Assembly (NCBI GenBank): GCA_019414325.1
Contig: DXMG01000002.1
Span: 44,779-108,778 of the forward strand
DNA: 64,000 bases
Reading direction: 5' to 3'
DNA from: Collinsella sp.
Lineage (GTDB): Bacteria; Actinomycetota; Coriobacteriia; Coriobacteriales; Coriobacteriaceae
In this document: piece by piece, positions 8,959 through 16,477 of the stretch
How the letters are laid out: each line of letters starts with the position of its first letter
How positions within the stretch are numbered: the first letter of the stretch is position 1
Notes under the pieces: generated by a model
What the model saw: only the letters and a program-made list of their open reading frames with translations
Told to the model about the DNA's origin: nothing
Databases searched by the model: none
Made by a program: the position numbers and the translations under genes

Positions 8959-9792
8959 TTACAGATTGATCCATAAAGCGGGACGGACGGCGCCAGCCGC
9001 GTCGTCCACGAAGTCGCCGTCGGAGTTCACGCAGCCGTCCGAGTAGACGAAGGCCGCGTAGAACGAGCAGTCACCCGGCGAGCGAAGCCACAAGCGGCAC
9101 ACGCTATTGTCGTCCAATGTCCAAGCGCCGTTGTTCACGGCCTGCTGGGTCGGCATGCAGGTACGGTCTTTGTCGGACATAAAGTACTTATTTGCCTCGT
9201 CGATGGAAAGCAGCGTGGGGGCGCCGTCAATTGCCTTCATCTCGTTGCCCGTAAAGGCCTGGGAGGCAAAGTCGTTTTCGAGCCACGCCTTGAGCTCGGA
9301 GGAGTTCCAGTCGTTGCCGTCATTATTATCCGCATTGAACGCGTGGGCATCGAGGGCCTTCTGGCTCACGACATAGGCACGGTTGCCCTCGACCGCCAGG
9401 ACGCGCCACTCGATGGGTTCCTTGCCGTTCGAGGTGTCGCCGTCTTGCTCGTAGGAACCGAACTCAACCACGTCGCCCACCTGGCAGCCCTTAAAAGGAT
9501 TCTTGTTGAACGCGGGGGCGACGACAAAAACGGCGATCAGCACGAGCGCGATAACGCCAGCCACCGCCCCTCCGATGATAAGCGGTAGCCTCTTTTGGCT
9601 GCCAGCTTTGTTGGCGGGCTGCGCATTTACAGCTCGTGGCGCGGGCGCGACACCTGGTGCCTCGCTCGAGGCTACAGCCGGATTACCGGTTTCACCTGAG
9701 AGGGTCACAGATGCCGTGGGGAACGGGTTGCCGCAGGCGCAGCAAAACTTAGCTTCGTCAACGTTCTTAGTACCGCATTTGGGGCAGAACAT
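8959..9792 (-). CDS. Zinc-ribbon membrane protein with DUF6273-like domain
   Basis: 277 residues from ATG 9792, chosen over a longer open frame because AAGGAG sits directly upstream and the protein then begins with the zinc ribbon MFCPKCG. Cysteines 3, 6, 17/18 and 20 form the metal site. A linker and one transmembrane helix (about 68-90) follow, then a domain with IEWRVLAVEGNRAYVVSQKA, FASQAFTGNEMKAI, WLRSPG and a C-terminal VRPALWINL, the pattern of DUF6273-type domains in gut bacteria. The ribbon is predicted cytoplasmic and the domain outside. Function is unknown. It is convergent with tex. Confidence 0.8.
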   Translation of the reverse strand: MFCPKCGTKNVDEAKFCCACGNPFPTASVTLSGETGNPAVASSEAPGVAPAPRAVNAQPANKAGSQKRLPLIIGGAVAGVIALVLIAVFVVAPAFNKNPFKGCQVGDVVEFGSYEQDGDTSNGKEPIEWRVLAVEGNRAYVVSQKALDAHAFNADNNDGNDWNSSELKAWLENDFASQAFTGNEMKAIDGAPTLLSIDEANKYFMSDKDRTCMPTQQAVNNGAWTLDDNSVCRLWLRSPGDCSFYAAFVYSDGCVNSDGDFVDDAAGAVRPALWINL

Positions 9793-10017
9793 GGGGTCTC
9801 CTTCCTTTCGCTTTTCACACGTTAAAGCTAGACCCAAGGCAACCAAACTTGTTGCGCAACATGTCCCGAAGGCGAAGATATCCGTGTGAGCGTCGCCCCG
9901 CTTGTGTCGCACCCCCTTCTCGTCGACAACAAAAAGGCGCCGCCCCATCAAAGAGACAGCACCAACCTGGGCTCGTGCGGTGCGAGTAAACCGCCTAAAG
10001 CAAGGGTCCCCCCTCTC

Positions 10018-10197
10018 GCGACGTGCAGAATCGCGAGTATTCTGCAAATTCCGCCATTCCGGATGCCCCTCAGAGACGAAAAAACAAGAAACAGCCCCCG
10101 TTTTAGCGTCATCAGAGCCAAAACGGGGGCTGTTCCGTGCTTCTGTTAACTGGTAAAAGCCTTTACCTTGCTGAATACTCTCAATTTTGCACGGCGC
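10018..10197. repeat. 180-bp element with ~30-bp terminal inverted repeats, copy 1
   Basis: The left end 10018-10047 (GCGACGTGCAGAATCGCGAG then TATTCTGCAA) and the right end 10168-10197 are inverted copies matching at about 25 of 30 positions. The same end sequence bounds the element at 41348-41558 (consensus GCGMCGTGCA, six to seven bases, GAGTATTC). The interiors of the two elements are unrelated. This looks like a MITE-type element or a pair of protein or RNA sites. No transposase gene is nearby. Confidence 0.6.
10090..10134. terminator. Strong GC hairpin inside the repeat element
   Basis: AACAGCCCCCGTTTT (10090-10104) pairs perfectly with AAAACGGGGGCTGTT (10120-10134). It has the shape of a bidirectional terminator and may end the transcript of the minus-strand transaldolase pseudogene. 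Confidence 0.65.
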
Positions 10198-10269
10198 AGG
10201 CGGGGGTACCTTTGTCCACGGCAGAATATGGAGGCCAATCACCAGCCTACGGGCAAGCTCGTATCGGCA

Positions 10270-10341
10270 GCCCCGGCCTTTCCTTTGCCTAGTGCGACCC
10301 TCGCGAAGCGCGTGAGCGATAGGGAAAGGAAAGGCCGGGGC
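10270..10341. repeat. Palindrome with 22-bp arms
   Basis: Arms 10270-10291 (GCCCCGGCCTTTCC, then TTTGCCTA) and 10320-10341 pair with a single mismatch. The 28-base loop itself contains CTCGCG and CGCGTGAG. It lies 31 bp past the stop of the transaldolase pseudogene and could be its terminator, although no T-run follows. Confidence 0.6.
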
Positions 10342-10371
10342 GAACAACCCGCGGTGCAGCCAGTGTTCGCG

Positions 10372-11084
10372 TTACGGCAGGATATGGAAGCCGAGCGCCG
10401 CGATATCCTTGGCAAAGCCGCGCACAGTGTCGAGCGAGACCTCGTACGGGTCGCGGCCGATGTTCTTGCGCTTGGCAAGGATGCTGTTGGATACCGTAAT
10501 GATCTGGCAACCGCAGGCTTCTGCCTGGTAAATGTTGATAAGCTCGCGCGTGGACGCCCACAGGACCTCGCAGTTGGGTTGAGCGGCGGCCTTCTTGACC
10601 GACTCCGTCATAAACGGAATGGGATCGACACCGGTATCGGCGATACGGCCGGCAAAGAGCGAGATGATGGACGGCGTCTCGGCGTCTCGGCGTCAACGGC
10701 CTCGACCATCTCATCGACCTGCTCGGGAGTAAAGATGGTGGTGACGTTGACCTTGATGCCGTCGGCCGAAAGCTTGCGCACTAACTCGGCGGTGGACTCG
10801 CCCTTGGTGGTCACGCACGGAATCTTGACGTAGACGTTCTCGGCCCAGGTAGCGATCTCGCGGGCCTCGACCTCCATGGTCTCGACGTCGTCGGCAAAGA
10901 CCTCAAACGACACGGATACATCGGTGATGTGGGCCAGGACCTCCTTGGCAAACGCGCGGTAATCCGTCACGCCGCCCTTCTTCATAAGGGACGGGTTGGT
11001 CGTGAAACCCTGAACGTTGCCGTTCTCGTACATGTCGAGCATGCCCTCGAGGTTTGCAACGTCAGCGAACACCTTGATTGCCAT
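10372..11084 (-). pseudogene. Transaldolase-like gene, frameshifted by 8-bp duplication
   Basis: The first part (from MAIKVFADVANLEGML, ATG 11084, RBS AAAGGAATC) runs in frame to AETP and then shifts. The second part (TESVKKAAAQPNCEVLWAS to GFHILP) continues in another frame. At 10672-10687 the 8-mer CGGCGTCT is present twice in tandem, followed by a 7/8 third copy. Removing one unit restores DAETPSIISLFAGRIADTG, matching the intact paralogue at 13679-14389. The family (transaldolase / fructose-6-phosphate aldolase-like, ~236 residues) makes or cleaves ketose phosphates through a Schiff-base Lys, here in VYVKIPC. As written, the product is truncated and loses its C-terminal third. It may be a real mutation, a slippage-prone switch or a sequencing error. 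Confidence 0.85.
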
Positions 11085-11317
11085 CTGCCTGATTCCTTTC
11101 GTTTGCACACGGGCATTGAACTGCTAAACACTTTACCTACGTTTATCAAGGCGTGAGCTGCGGGTTTTTATCTTCTCGGCGAACGGTTTTGCAGTTTTAT
11201 CATTTTTTTATCGACACCCCAGCGGCAAAACGTTTTTGCTGATCATTGCGGTTGAGTCCGTTCGCAGCGCAGAGACAGCGCTTCACCGGCGCGTTTTCAC
11301 AACCACTCCAAAACAAA

Positions 11318-11351
11318 AAGCGGTGACGCCTCATTTGAGACGTCACCGCTT
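11318..11351 (-). terminator. Terminator after PTS IIC gene
   Basis: AAGCGGTGACG (11318-11328) and CGTCACCGCTT (11341-11351) form an 11-bp stem. Read on the minus strand it is followed by TTTTTGTTTT. It lies 58 bp past the IIC stop and separates the PTS operon from the transaldolase pseudogene. Confidence 0.85.
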
Positions 11352-11408
11352 CCGTGTAGGAGCCGGTTATCGGAGCTCCGCCCGATTAGGGCTTAACGTA
11401 TGCCTGGA

Positions 11409-12800
11409 TTACTCTTCCTCAACGTGGTTGATCACAGCACCCTTGGTGTGGATGAAGTTGGGGACGAAGGCGACGATCAGAAGGACAGCGAGAATCGCGT
11501 AGACACCAGTGGTACCGAAGGCCTCGGCAGCGCGGCCAAGCGTAATACCAATGACGGAGAAATCGAAGTCGCCGAACGTAGTGTTCTTGAAGCCAAAGAC
11601 GTCAAGAACGGGCAGGAGCAGGGCCGGGGCAAAGGTGATGAGCAGGCCGTTGACGAAAGCACCAAGAGCTGCGCCCTTGCGACCGCCGGTAGCATTGCCG
11701 TAGATGCCTGCGGTAGCACCGCAGAAGAAGTGGGGAACCATGCCCGGGATGATGAAGATGCCCAGGGTAGCGCCCACGATGAACATACCGACCACGCCAC
11801 CGATAAAGGAAGCGACAAAGCCGAGGATAACGGCGGTGGGAGCATAGGGGAAGAAGACGGCGCAGTCGACGGCGGGGATGGCACCGGGGATCAGCTTGTT
11901 GGAGATGCCCTGGAAAGCCGGGACCAGGTCGGCGAGGATCATACGAACGCCGTTGTAGACGATGGTGACACCAACGGCGAAAGACAGAGCACAGGTCAGG
12001 GCATAGACGATTACATTGTCGCCGCCAGCGGTCTTGGTAACGACCGCAGGATCTGCGATGTAAGCGGCGAAAGCGGTAACCAGGTAGAAGAAGGCCATGG
12101 TAAGAGCCGTGGAGATGGTAGTGTCGCGCAGGAAGGCGAACTTCTCGGGAACCTCGATCTTCTCGGTGCTGTTCTCCTCGGCGTCCTTAGCAAAAAGCGT
12201 ACCGACTGCAGCGGAGATGTAATAGGCGAGTGAACCGAAGTGGCCCATGGCGATTTCATCGCCATCGGTAACCTTCTCGGTGAAACGCTGACCAACGGCG
12301 GGAAGCATAGCGCTCACGAGGCCCAGGAACATGCCGCCCACGATGACAAGCTGAACATCCTGGAAGCCAGATGCCTGCAGAACGGCAGACAGCAGGCAGG
12401 CCATAAACATGCTGTGATGGCCCGTCAGGAAGATGTACTTAAACTTGGTAAAGCGGGCAATGATAATGTTCACGACATAGCCGAGAATCAGGATCATCAT
12501 GGTCTGAACGCCGAGGACGCTCTGAGCCATCGAAACGACGACCTCGTTGTTGGGCACGACGCCGGTGATGTGGAAACCGGTCTCGATGAAGGTACCCAGC
12601 GGAGCAAGGTTCTCCTGAACAACAGCGGCGCCGGCAGACAGCATGATGTAACCAAGAATGGGCTTCAGGGTGCCCGTCATCACCTTGTGGGCAGGACGCT
12701 TAAGCGCGACAAGGCCCACAAAGGCAAATAGACCCATAATCCACGCTGGCTTGGTCAGAATCGATTGGATAAACTCAAGTATGGGAAGGATGGCTTGCAT
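11409..12800 (-). CDS. PTS ascorbate-type transporter subunit IIC (UlaA/SgaT-like)
   Basis: 463 residues from ATG 12800 (RBS AAAGGAAG). It is a polytopic membrane protein of the ascorbate-type EIIC family, with about 11 helices. Recognisable stretches include GHHSMFMACLL, ADLVPAFQGISNK, PGAIPAVDCAVFFPYAP and GMVPHFFCGATAG. It forms the membrane channel that takes up a sugar or sugar acid while IIA and IIB phosphorylate it. Gene order (minus strand) is transaldolase, IIA, IIB, IIC. The presence of transaldolase genes rather than ulaG/ulaD-type genes suggests the substrate need not be ascorbate; a pentitol or ketose is possible. Confidence 0.9.
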   Translation of the reverse strand: MQAILPILEFIQSILTKPAWIMGLFAFVGLVALKRPAHKVMTGTLKPILGYIMLSAGAAVVQENLAPLGTFIETGFHITGVVPNNEVVVSMAQSVLGVQTMMILILGYVVNIIIARFTKFKYIFLTGHHSMFMACLLSAVLQASGFQDVQLVIVGGMFLGLVSAMLPAVGQRFTEKVTDGDEIAMGHFGSLAYYISAAVGTLFAKDAEENSTEKIEVPEKFAFLRDTTISTALTMAFFYLVTAFAAYIADPAVVTKTAGGDNVIVYALTCALSFAVGVTIVYNGVRMILADLVPAFQGISNKLIPGAIPAVDCAVFFPYAPTAVILGFVASFIGGVVGMFIVGATLGIFIIPGMVPHFFCGATAGIYGNATGGRKGAALGAFVNGLLITFAPALLLPVLDVFGFKNTTFGDFDFSVIGITLGRAAEAFGTTGVYAILAVLLIVAFVPNFIHTKGAVINHVEEE

Positions 12801-12871
12801 CTGCGCTTCCTTTCTCTCTAACGTGGGCGCGTTTCCCTCTTCCACAGGGAACCGCCCTTTTTTGTGCCGCT

Positions 12872-13147
12872 TTAGGCGTTAGCGGCAGCCGCCTTGATTG
12901 CCTCGAGGGCGTCTTCGCGGATCTTCTTCTTGTTCACATAGCTGCGAACGATCACAACGTTGCCGTGGAGCTCGGGAGCGAGTTCCTTAACGGTGATGAA
13001 CAGATCCGGATTTGCGGAAGAAGCACCGTTCAGGTCCATAGACTCAACGTCGGCCTTGATGCCCTCCTCCTCGCAAAGCTCCTCGACTTTGCCAGCGAGC
13101 ATCAGGCTGGACCCGATGCCGTTTCCGCATACGGTGATGATATGCAT
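12872..13147 (-). CDS. PTS subunit IIB (UlaB-like)
   Basis: 91 residues, the usual size of a free ascorbate/lactose-type EIIB. The phosphocysteine is Cys7 in the P-loop CGNGIGSS (7-14). It takes phosphate from IIA and passes it to the sugar entering through IIC. It is cytoplasmic. It sits 71 bp before IIC and 75 bp after IIA on the same strand, so all three belong to one transcript. Confidence 0.93.
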   Translation of the reverse strand: MHIITVCGNGIGSSLMLAGKVEELCEEEGIKADVESMDLNGASSANPDLFITVKELAPELHGNVVIVRSYVNKKKIREDALEAIKAAAANA

Positions 13148-13222
13148 GGCAACCTTCCTCTCCTACACGTGACGGTTTTCCGTCTATCCAAAAGCGGCGA
13201 CGCATCGCCGTGCCATTAAGGC

Positions 13223-13669
13223 CTAAAAGAATGAACGCATGGTCTCCAAAACCTGCTCGGGCGTATCGCATGCGCTGAGCTTGGCAACGCAGTCCTCGTC
13301 CTCGAACATCTGCGAAAGCTCCGCCAAGCAGCCAAGATGAGCCTTGGGGTCGGGTGCGCAAATACCCACGAGCACGTGAACCGGATCGAAATCCTCGTGT
13401 CCAAACGCAATGGCAGGGTCAAGCGTGACGATACAGATCCCCGCTTCACTCACATTGCCATCTGCCTGAGCGTGGGGCATGGCGATGCCCTCTTCCAAGA
13501 CCATATAGGGGCCGAATTTGTGAACCGATGAAATCATGGCGTCAACATAGCTCTGGTCGCATTTGCCAGCGTCTACGAGCAACTTACCGCATGCCCTGAT
13601 CGCTTCCTCCCAGTCGGAGGCCTCGACGTGGCAGGCAACAAGCTCGGGCTTAAGAAGATCAGTCAGCAT
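13223..13669 (-). CDS. PTS subunit IIA (mannitol/ascorbate type)
   Basis: 148 residues of the PTS EIIA type-2 fold. The phospho-accepting residue is His66 in GIAMPHAQ. It is a cytoplasmic phosphocarrier between HPr and IIB. It starts only 9 bp after the stop of the intact transaldolase gene, so the two are co-transcribed and probably translationally linked. Confidence 0.92.
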   Translation of the reverse strand: MLTDLLKPELVACHVEASDWEEAIRACGKLLVDAGKCDQSYVDAMISSVHKFGPYMVLEEGIAMPHAQADGNVSEAGICIVTLDPAIAFGHEDFDPVHVLVGICAPDPKAHLGCLAELSQMFEDEDCVAKLSACDTPEQVLETMRSFF

Positions 13670-13678
13670 GCTCGTCCC

Positions 13679-14389
13679 CTACTCCTCGGGCAGGATGTGA
13701 AAACCAAGCGCCTGAATGTCGCGGGCAAAGCCCTTGACCGTATCAAGCGAGTACTCAAGCAAATCTTTCCCGAAATTCTTGCGTTTGGCAAGAAGGGCAT
13801 TGGGGACCGTAATGATCTGGCATCCAACGGACTCCGCCTGGAAGATATTGAGGACCTCGCGCGTAGACGCCCAGAGAACCTCGGCAGCAGGCTTAACGGC
13901 AGCCTTCTTTACGGACTCCGCCATGAGGGGCAGCGGATCGACGCCGGTATCGGCAATGCGACCGGCAAAGATGGACAGAATAGAGGGGGTCTCAGCAGAG
14001 ACGGCATCGACAAACTCGTCGACCTGCTCGGGCGTGAAGATAGTGGTGACATTCACCTTGATGCCGTCGGCAGAAAGGCGCTTGACCAGCGCGGCAGTGG
14101 ACTCACCCTTGGTGTTGAGCGCCGGGATCTTAACGTAGACGTTGTCTGCCCAGGTTGCGATCTCGCGAGCCTCGGCTTCCATACCCGCCTCGTCGTCGGC
14201 GAATACCTCAAAAGAGACCGACACATCAGTAATGTGCTCAAGAACCGTCTTGGCAAAAGCGCGGTAGTCGGTCACGCCGCCGGCCTTCATAAGGGAAGGA
14301 TTGGTCGTGAAGCCCTGAACGTTGCCATTGTCATGCATGTCAAGCATGCCCTCGAGGTTAGCGCCGTCGGCAAACACCTTGATCGCCAT
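13679..14389 (-). CDS. Transaldolase / fructose-6-phosphate aldolase-like protein
   Basis: 236 residues from ATG 14389 (RBS AAAGGA). It is a small transaldolase-family barrel with the Schiff-base lysine at Lys87 in VYVKIP, plus GFTTNPSLM and LWASTRE, the usual active-site segments. It is the first gene of the PTS operon, suggesting that the imported phosphosugar is cleaved or transferred as a ketose phosphate. It is a close paralogue of the frameshifted copy at 10372-11084. Whether it acts as a transaldolase or an FSA-type aldolase cannot be decided from sequence alone. Confidence 0.92.
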   Translation of the reverse strand: MAIKVFADGANLEGMLDMHDNGNVQGFTTNPSLMKAGGVTDYRAFAKTVLEHITDVSVSFEVFADDEAGMEAEAREIATWADNVYVKIPALNTKGESTAALVKRLSADGIKVNVTTIFTPEQVDEFVDAVSAETPSILSIFAGRIADTGVDPLPLMAESVKKAAVKPAAEVLWASTREVLNIFQAESVGCQIITVPNALLAKRKNFGKDLLEYSLDTVKGFARDIQALGFHILPEE

Positions 14390-14417
14390 GTTCGGTCCTT
14401 TCTCATCTAACACTATT

Positions 14418-14494
14418 GCTATCGAAAGCCTTCTTCTTTGTTTCAAAAGCTTTTCGGTTTTCTTTTATAAACTATTTCAAAAGCTATCGAAAGC
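14418..14494. promoter_or_regulatory. Direct-repeat operators in PTS/DeoR spacer
   Basis: The 12-mer GCTATCGAAAGC occurs at 14418-14429 and 14483-14494. TTTCAAAAGC occurs at 14441-14450 and 14475-14484, the latter overlapping the second 12-mer. The 348-bp spacer separates the divergent PTS operon and the DeoR gene and is AT-rich. DeoR-family repressors bind such repeats, so these are candidate sites. The rest of the spacer (14495-14737) shows no gene. Confidence 0.5.
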
Positions 14495-14737
14495 TCAATT
14501 GTCAACTTTCCGCGAACGGTCGAATATCGGGCGTGAACGTACTTCTTTTGGGCGGCACCTTCAGAATGAGACTCTTTATAGCCCGTTTACGTGCGAACTA
14601 TCTGCTACGCATGCATTTGTGACATGCCATTCCGTTCTTTTGATTCATTCGAATTTGCCTTGTTCTTTTCATATCGATACGCTATATTTCGATTACGAAA
14701 GGCGCATCTTTTACCTTTTGTTCAAAAGGAGCGGCAT

Positions 14738-15529
14738 ATGGCATCTACTTCCGACCTTTCACCGGCCGAGCGTCAGCGATTTATCATGAATTGGCTGGCC
14801 GAAAAGCCAAATATCTCGGTATCCGACATCGTTCGCCGTTTTTCGGTTTCGGAAGTCACCGCACGGCACGACCTCATCTCGCTGGAATCCGAAGGCAAGC
14901 TGCGTCGCGTACGCGGCGGAGCGGTATCGCTTTCTCGCTCCAACGCAATCTCGTATCCCGAGGAGCGCATCAATGTCCAAGTCGAGGCCAAGGAGGCCAT
15001 CGCCGCAACCGCAGCAACTCTTGTTGATGATGGCGATGTTCTGGTAATTGATATCGGCACCACAGGCTTTTACTTCGCTAAGGCCCTCATGGACAAGCGT
15101 GAGATCACCATTATCACCGGCGATCTTGCAATCGCGAACTACGCCAGCTTCAATCTCCCCAATGCTTCGGTAGTGCTGCTGGGCGGCTCCGTGCGCAAGG
15201 GGCACCTCTATCTCGCGGGCGCACTGACGCTCGACTGCATGAGCAAACTACATGCCGACAAGGCGTTTGTCAGTGCCGACGGATTCCACCCCGACCACGG
15301 TTTTACCGTCGAGCACGACTTCTCGGCCATGATCAAGCATATGTACCTTACCAACTCAAACCAGGGCTACATGATGGTTGACCAGGGAAAGTTCAACAAG
15401 ACCAGTTTTTATCAGTCCGCGCAGATCGATGACCTCGACGGCATCATCGTTGATGGAGACGACGAGGGCATCATGACGGCGGCGATCGAGAGCAGTCGCA
15501 GCCATCCCAAGCTCTATATTGCAAAATAG
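14738..15529 (+). CDS. DeoR-family sugar-operon regulator
   Basis: 263 residues from ATG 14738, chosen over a longer frame because AAAAGGAG precedes it and the DeoR HTH then starts at about residue 8. The DNA-binding part reads NISVSDIVRRFSVSEVTARH and ends in GKLRRVRGGA. The C-terminal DeoRC sensor domain contains DIGTTGFYFAKAL and VLLGGSVRKG, the sugar-phosphate-binding loops. It is divergent from the transaldolase-PTS operon and is most likely its repressor, released by a phosphorylated sugar. Confidence 0.92.
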   Translation: MASTSDLSPAERQRFIMNWLAEKPNISVSDIVRRFSVSEVTARHDLISLESEGKLRRVRGGAVSLSRSNAISYPEERINVQVEAKEAIAATAATLVDDGDVLVIDIGTTGFYFAKALMDKREITIITGDLAIANYASFNLPNASVVLLGGSVRKGHLYLAGALTLDCMSKLHADKAFVSADGFHPDHGFTVEHDFSAMIKHMYLTNSNQGYMMVDQGKFNKTSFYQSAQIDDLDGIIVDGDDEGIMTAAIESSRSHPKLYIAK

Positions 15530-15532
15530 CTC

Positions 15533-15573
15533 AAATGGCCGGGTCGCCCCCACTGCGGGCGACCCGGCCATTT
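15533..15573. terminator. Bidirectional terminator between deoR-type and HAD genes
   Basis: AAATGGCCGGGTCGCCC (15533-15549) and its perfect complement (15557-15573) form a 17-bp stem with a 7-base loop, between convergent genes. Confidence 0.88.
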
Positions 15574-15574
15574 A

Positions 15575-16402
15575 TTAAATCAACCCAAAATGCTGCATCG
15601 CTGTGACGGTGCCGTCGTTCGCGACATCGTCGGTCACGTAGTCGGCGACCGCCTTGACCTCGGGCATGGCGTTACCCATGGCGACAGCTGTCTCGACCGC
15701 AGCGAGCATGCCCAGGTCGTTGCCCGAATCGCCAAAGCCAAAGGTGCGCGCATTTCCCGCGCGACCCAGATACTCCAGCGCCCGCGCCACGCCCACGCCC
15801 TTGTCGATGCCCTTGGGGCTCAGCTCGCGATTCTGACCACCGGTGTTGCACAGCTCAAACTCGCGCTCGATAAAGCCGTCATCGTTGGCTACGCGAGTCA
15901 GGTCGCACGCGTTAATGCACACCTTGCCTACGCGCAAGCGGCCATCGACGCGCATCTGATCAACACCATGCACCACGCCGGCGCCTAGCAGAAATGACTG
16001 TTCGACACCAACTGGCTCAAGTGAATAGGTGGCACCGTTCGTCTCGAACAGCGCCTCGCCGCCCGCCACAGTAATGCGACGCGCGAGCTCCACGACAACG
16101 TCCTCGTCAAAGCAGTCCTCATGGACCACGCGGCCCTCGACCTCGAGCGTCGCCCCCGCCATGGCAACGATACCCGCCGGGTTCAGTGCACGCAGGCCAT
16201 CGGCAATCAGCCACAAGGGGCGACCCGTGCAGATAAATGCCCGGTGACCCGCATTGCGCAGGCGACCAAATGCATCGACAACGGTCTTCGACGGATGGAC
16301 CGCATTGAAGTCCTTATCGGTCATATCGTCGGGATCGAACGACGTCAGCGTGCCGTCCACGTCAAAAAAGAGCACGGCGGAATCGGGGCACGCATCAATC
16401 AT
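15575..16402 (-). CDS. HAD-superfamily (Cof-type) phosphatase
   Basis: 275 residues from ATG 16402 (RBS AAAGGAA). HAD motif I is FFDVDGTLT with nucleophile Asp14 and general acid Asp16. Motif II is FICTGRP, and the C-terminal motifs are the Lys in SPKGIDKG and GFGDSGNDLGML. The C2-type cap between motifs II and III places it in the Cof/YbiV group, which dephosphorylates sugar phosphates and related metabolites in the cytoplasm. The substrate is unknown. It is convergent with the DeoR gene and divergent from rlmKL. Confidence 0.9.
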   Translation of the reverse strand: MIDACPDSAVLFFDVDGTLTSFDPDDMTDKDFNAVHPSKTVVDAFGRLRNAGHRAFICTGRPLWLIADGLRALNPAGIVAMAGATLEVEGRVVHEDCFDEDVVVELARRITVAGGEALFETNGATYSLEPVGVEQSFLLGAGVVHGVDQMRVDGRLRVGKVCINACDLTRVANDDGFIEREFELCNTGGQNRELSPKGIDKGVGVARALEYLGRAGNARTFGFGDSGNDLGMLAAVETAVAMGNAMPEVKAVADYVTDDVANDGTVTAMQHFGLI

Positions 16403-16444
16403 ATGGGTTCCTTTCGAGGATAAGAGCAAACGAAGCATCCATCA

Positions 16445-16450
16445 TATAAT
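16445..16450 (+). promoter_or_regulatory. Probable -10 box of rlmKL promoter
   Basis: A perfect TATAAT hexamer 28 bp upstream of the rlmKL start. The matching -35 region is poor, so this is a modest call. Confidence 0.45.
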
Positions 16451-16477
16451 GGAGCGACGCAACCAGAGAGGTCACCC

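Larger units (their letters stand above)
9793..10371. other. 579-bp intergenic region rich in palindromes
   Basis: No convincing gene is present. The only long open frame is an upstream extension of the zinc-ribbon gene with no ribosome-binding site. The region holds an element with terminal inverted repeats (10018-10197), a terminator-like hairpin inside it (10090-10134) and a 22-bp-arm palindrome (10270-10341), each listed separately. 9793-10017 shows no further structure that I can name. Confidence 0.6.

Noticed and set aside
9793..10347. N-terminal extension of the zinc-ribbon protein to 462 residues
   Set aside because: The extension crosses a terminator and a repeat element and lacks an RBS, while AAGGAG and the CPKCG ribbon mark the start at 9792.
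11409..13669. True L-ascorbate utilisation operon (ula)
   Set aside because: The PTS proteins are ascorbate-type, but none of the ulaG, ulaD, ulaE or ulaF enzymes is present; transaldolase genes point to another sugar.
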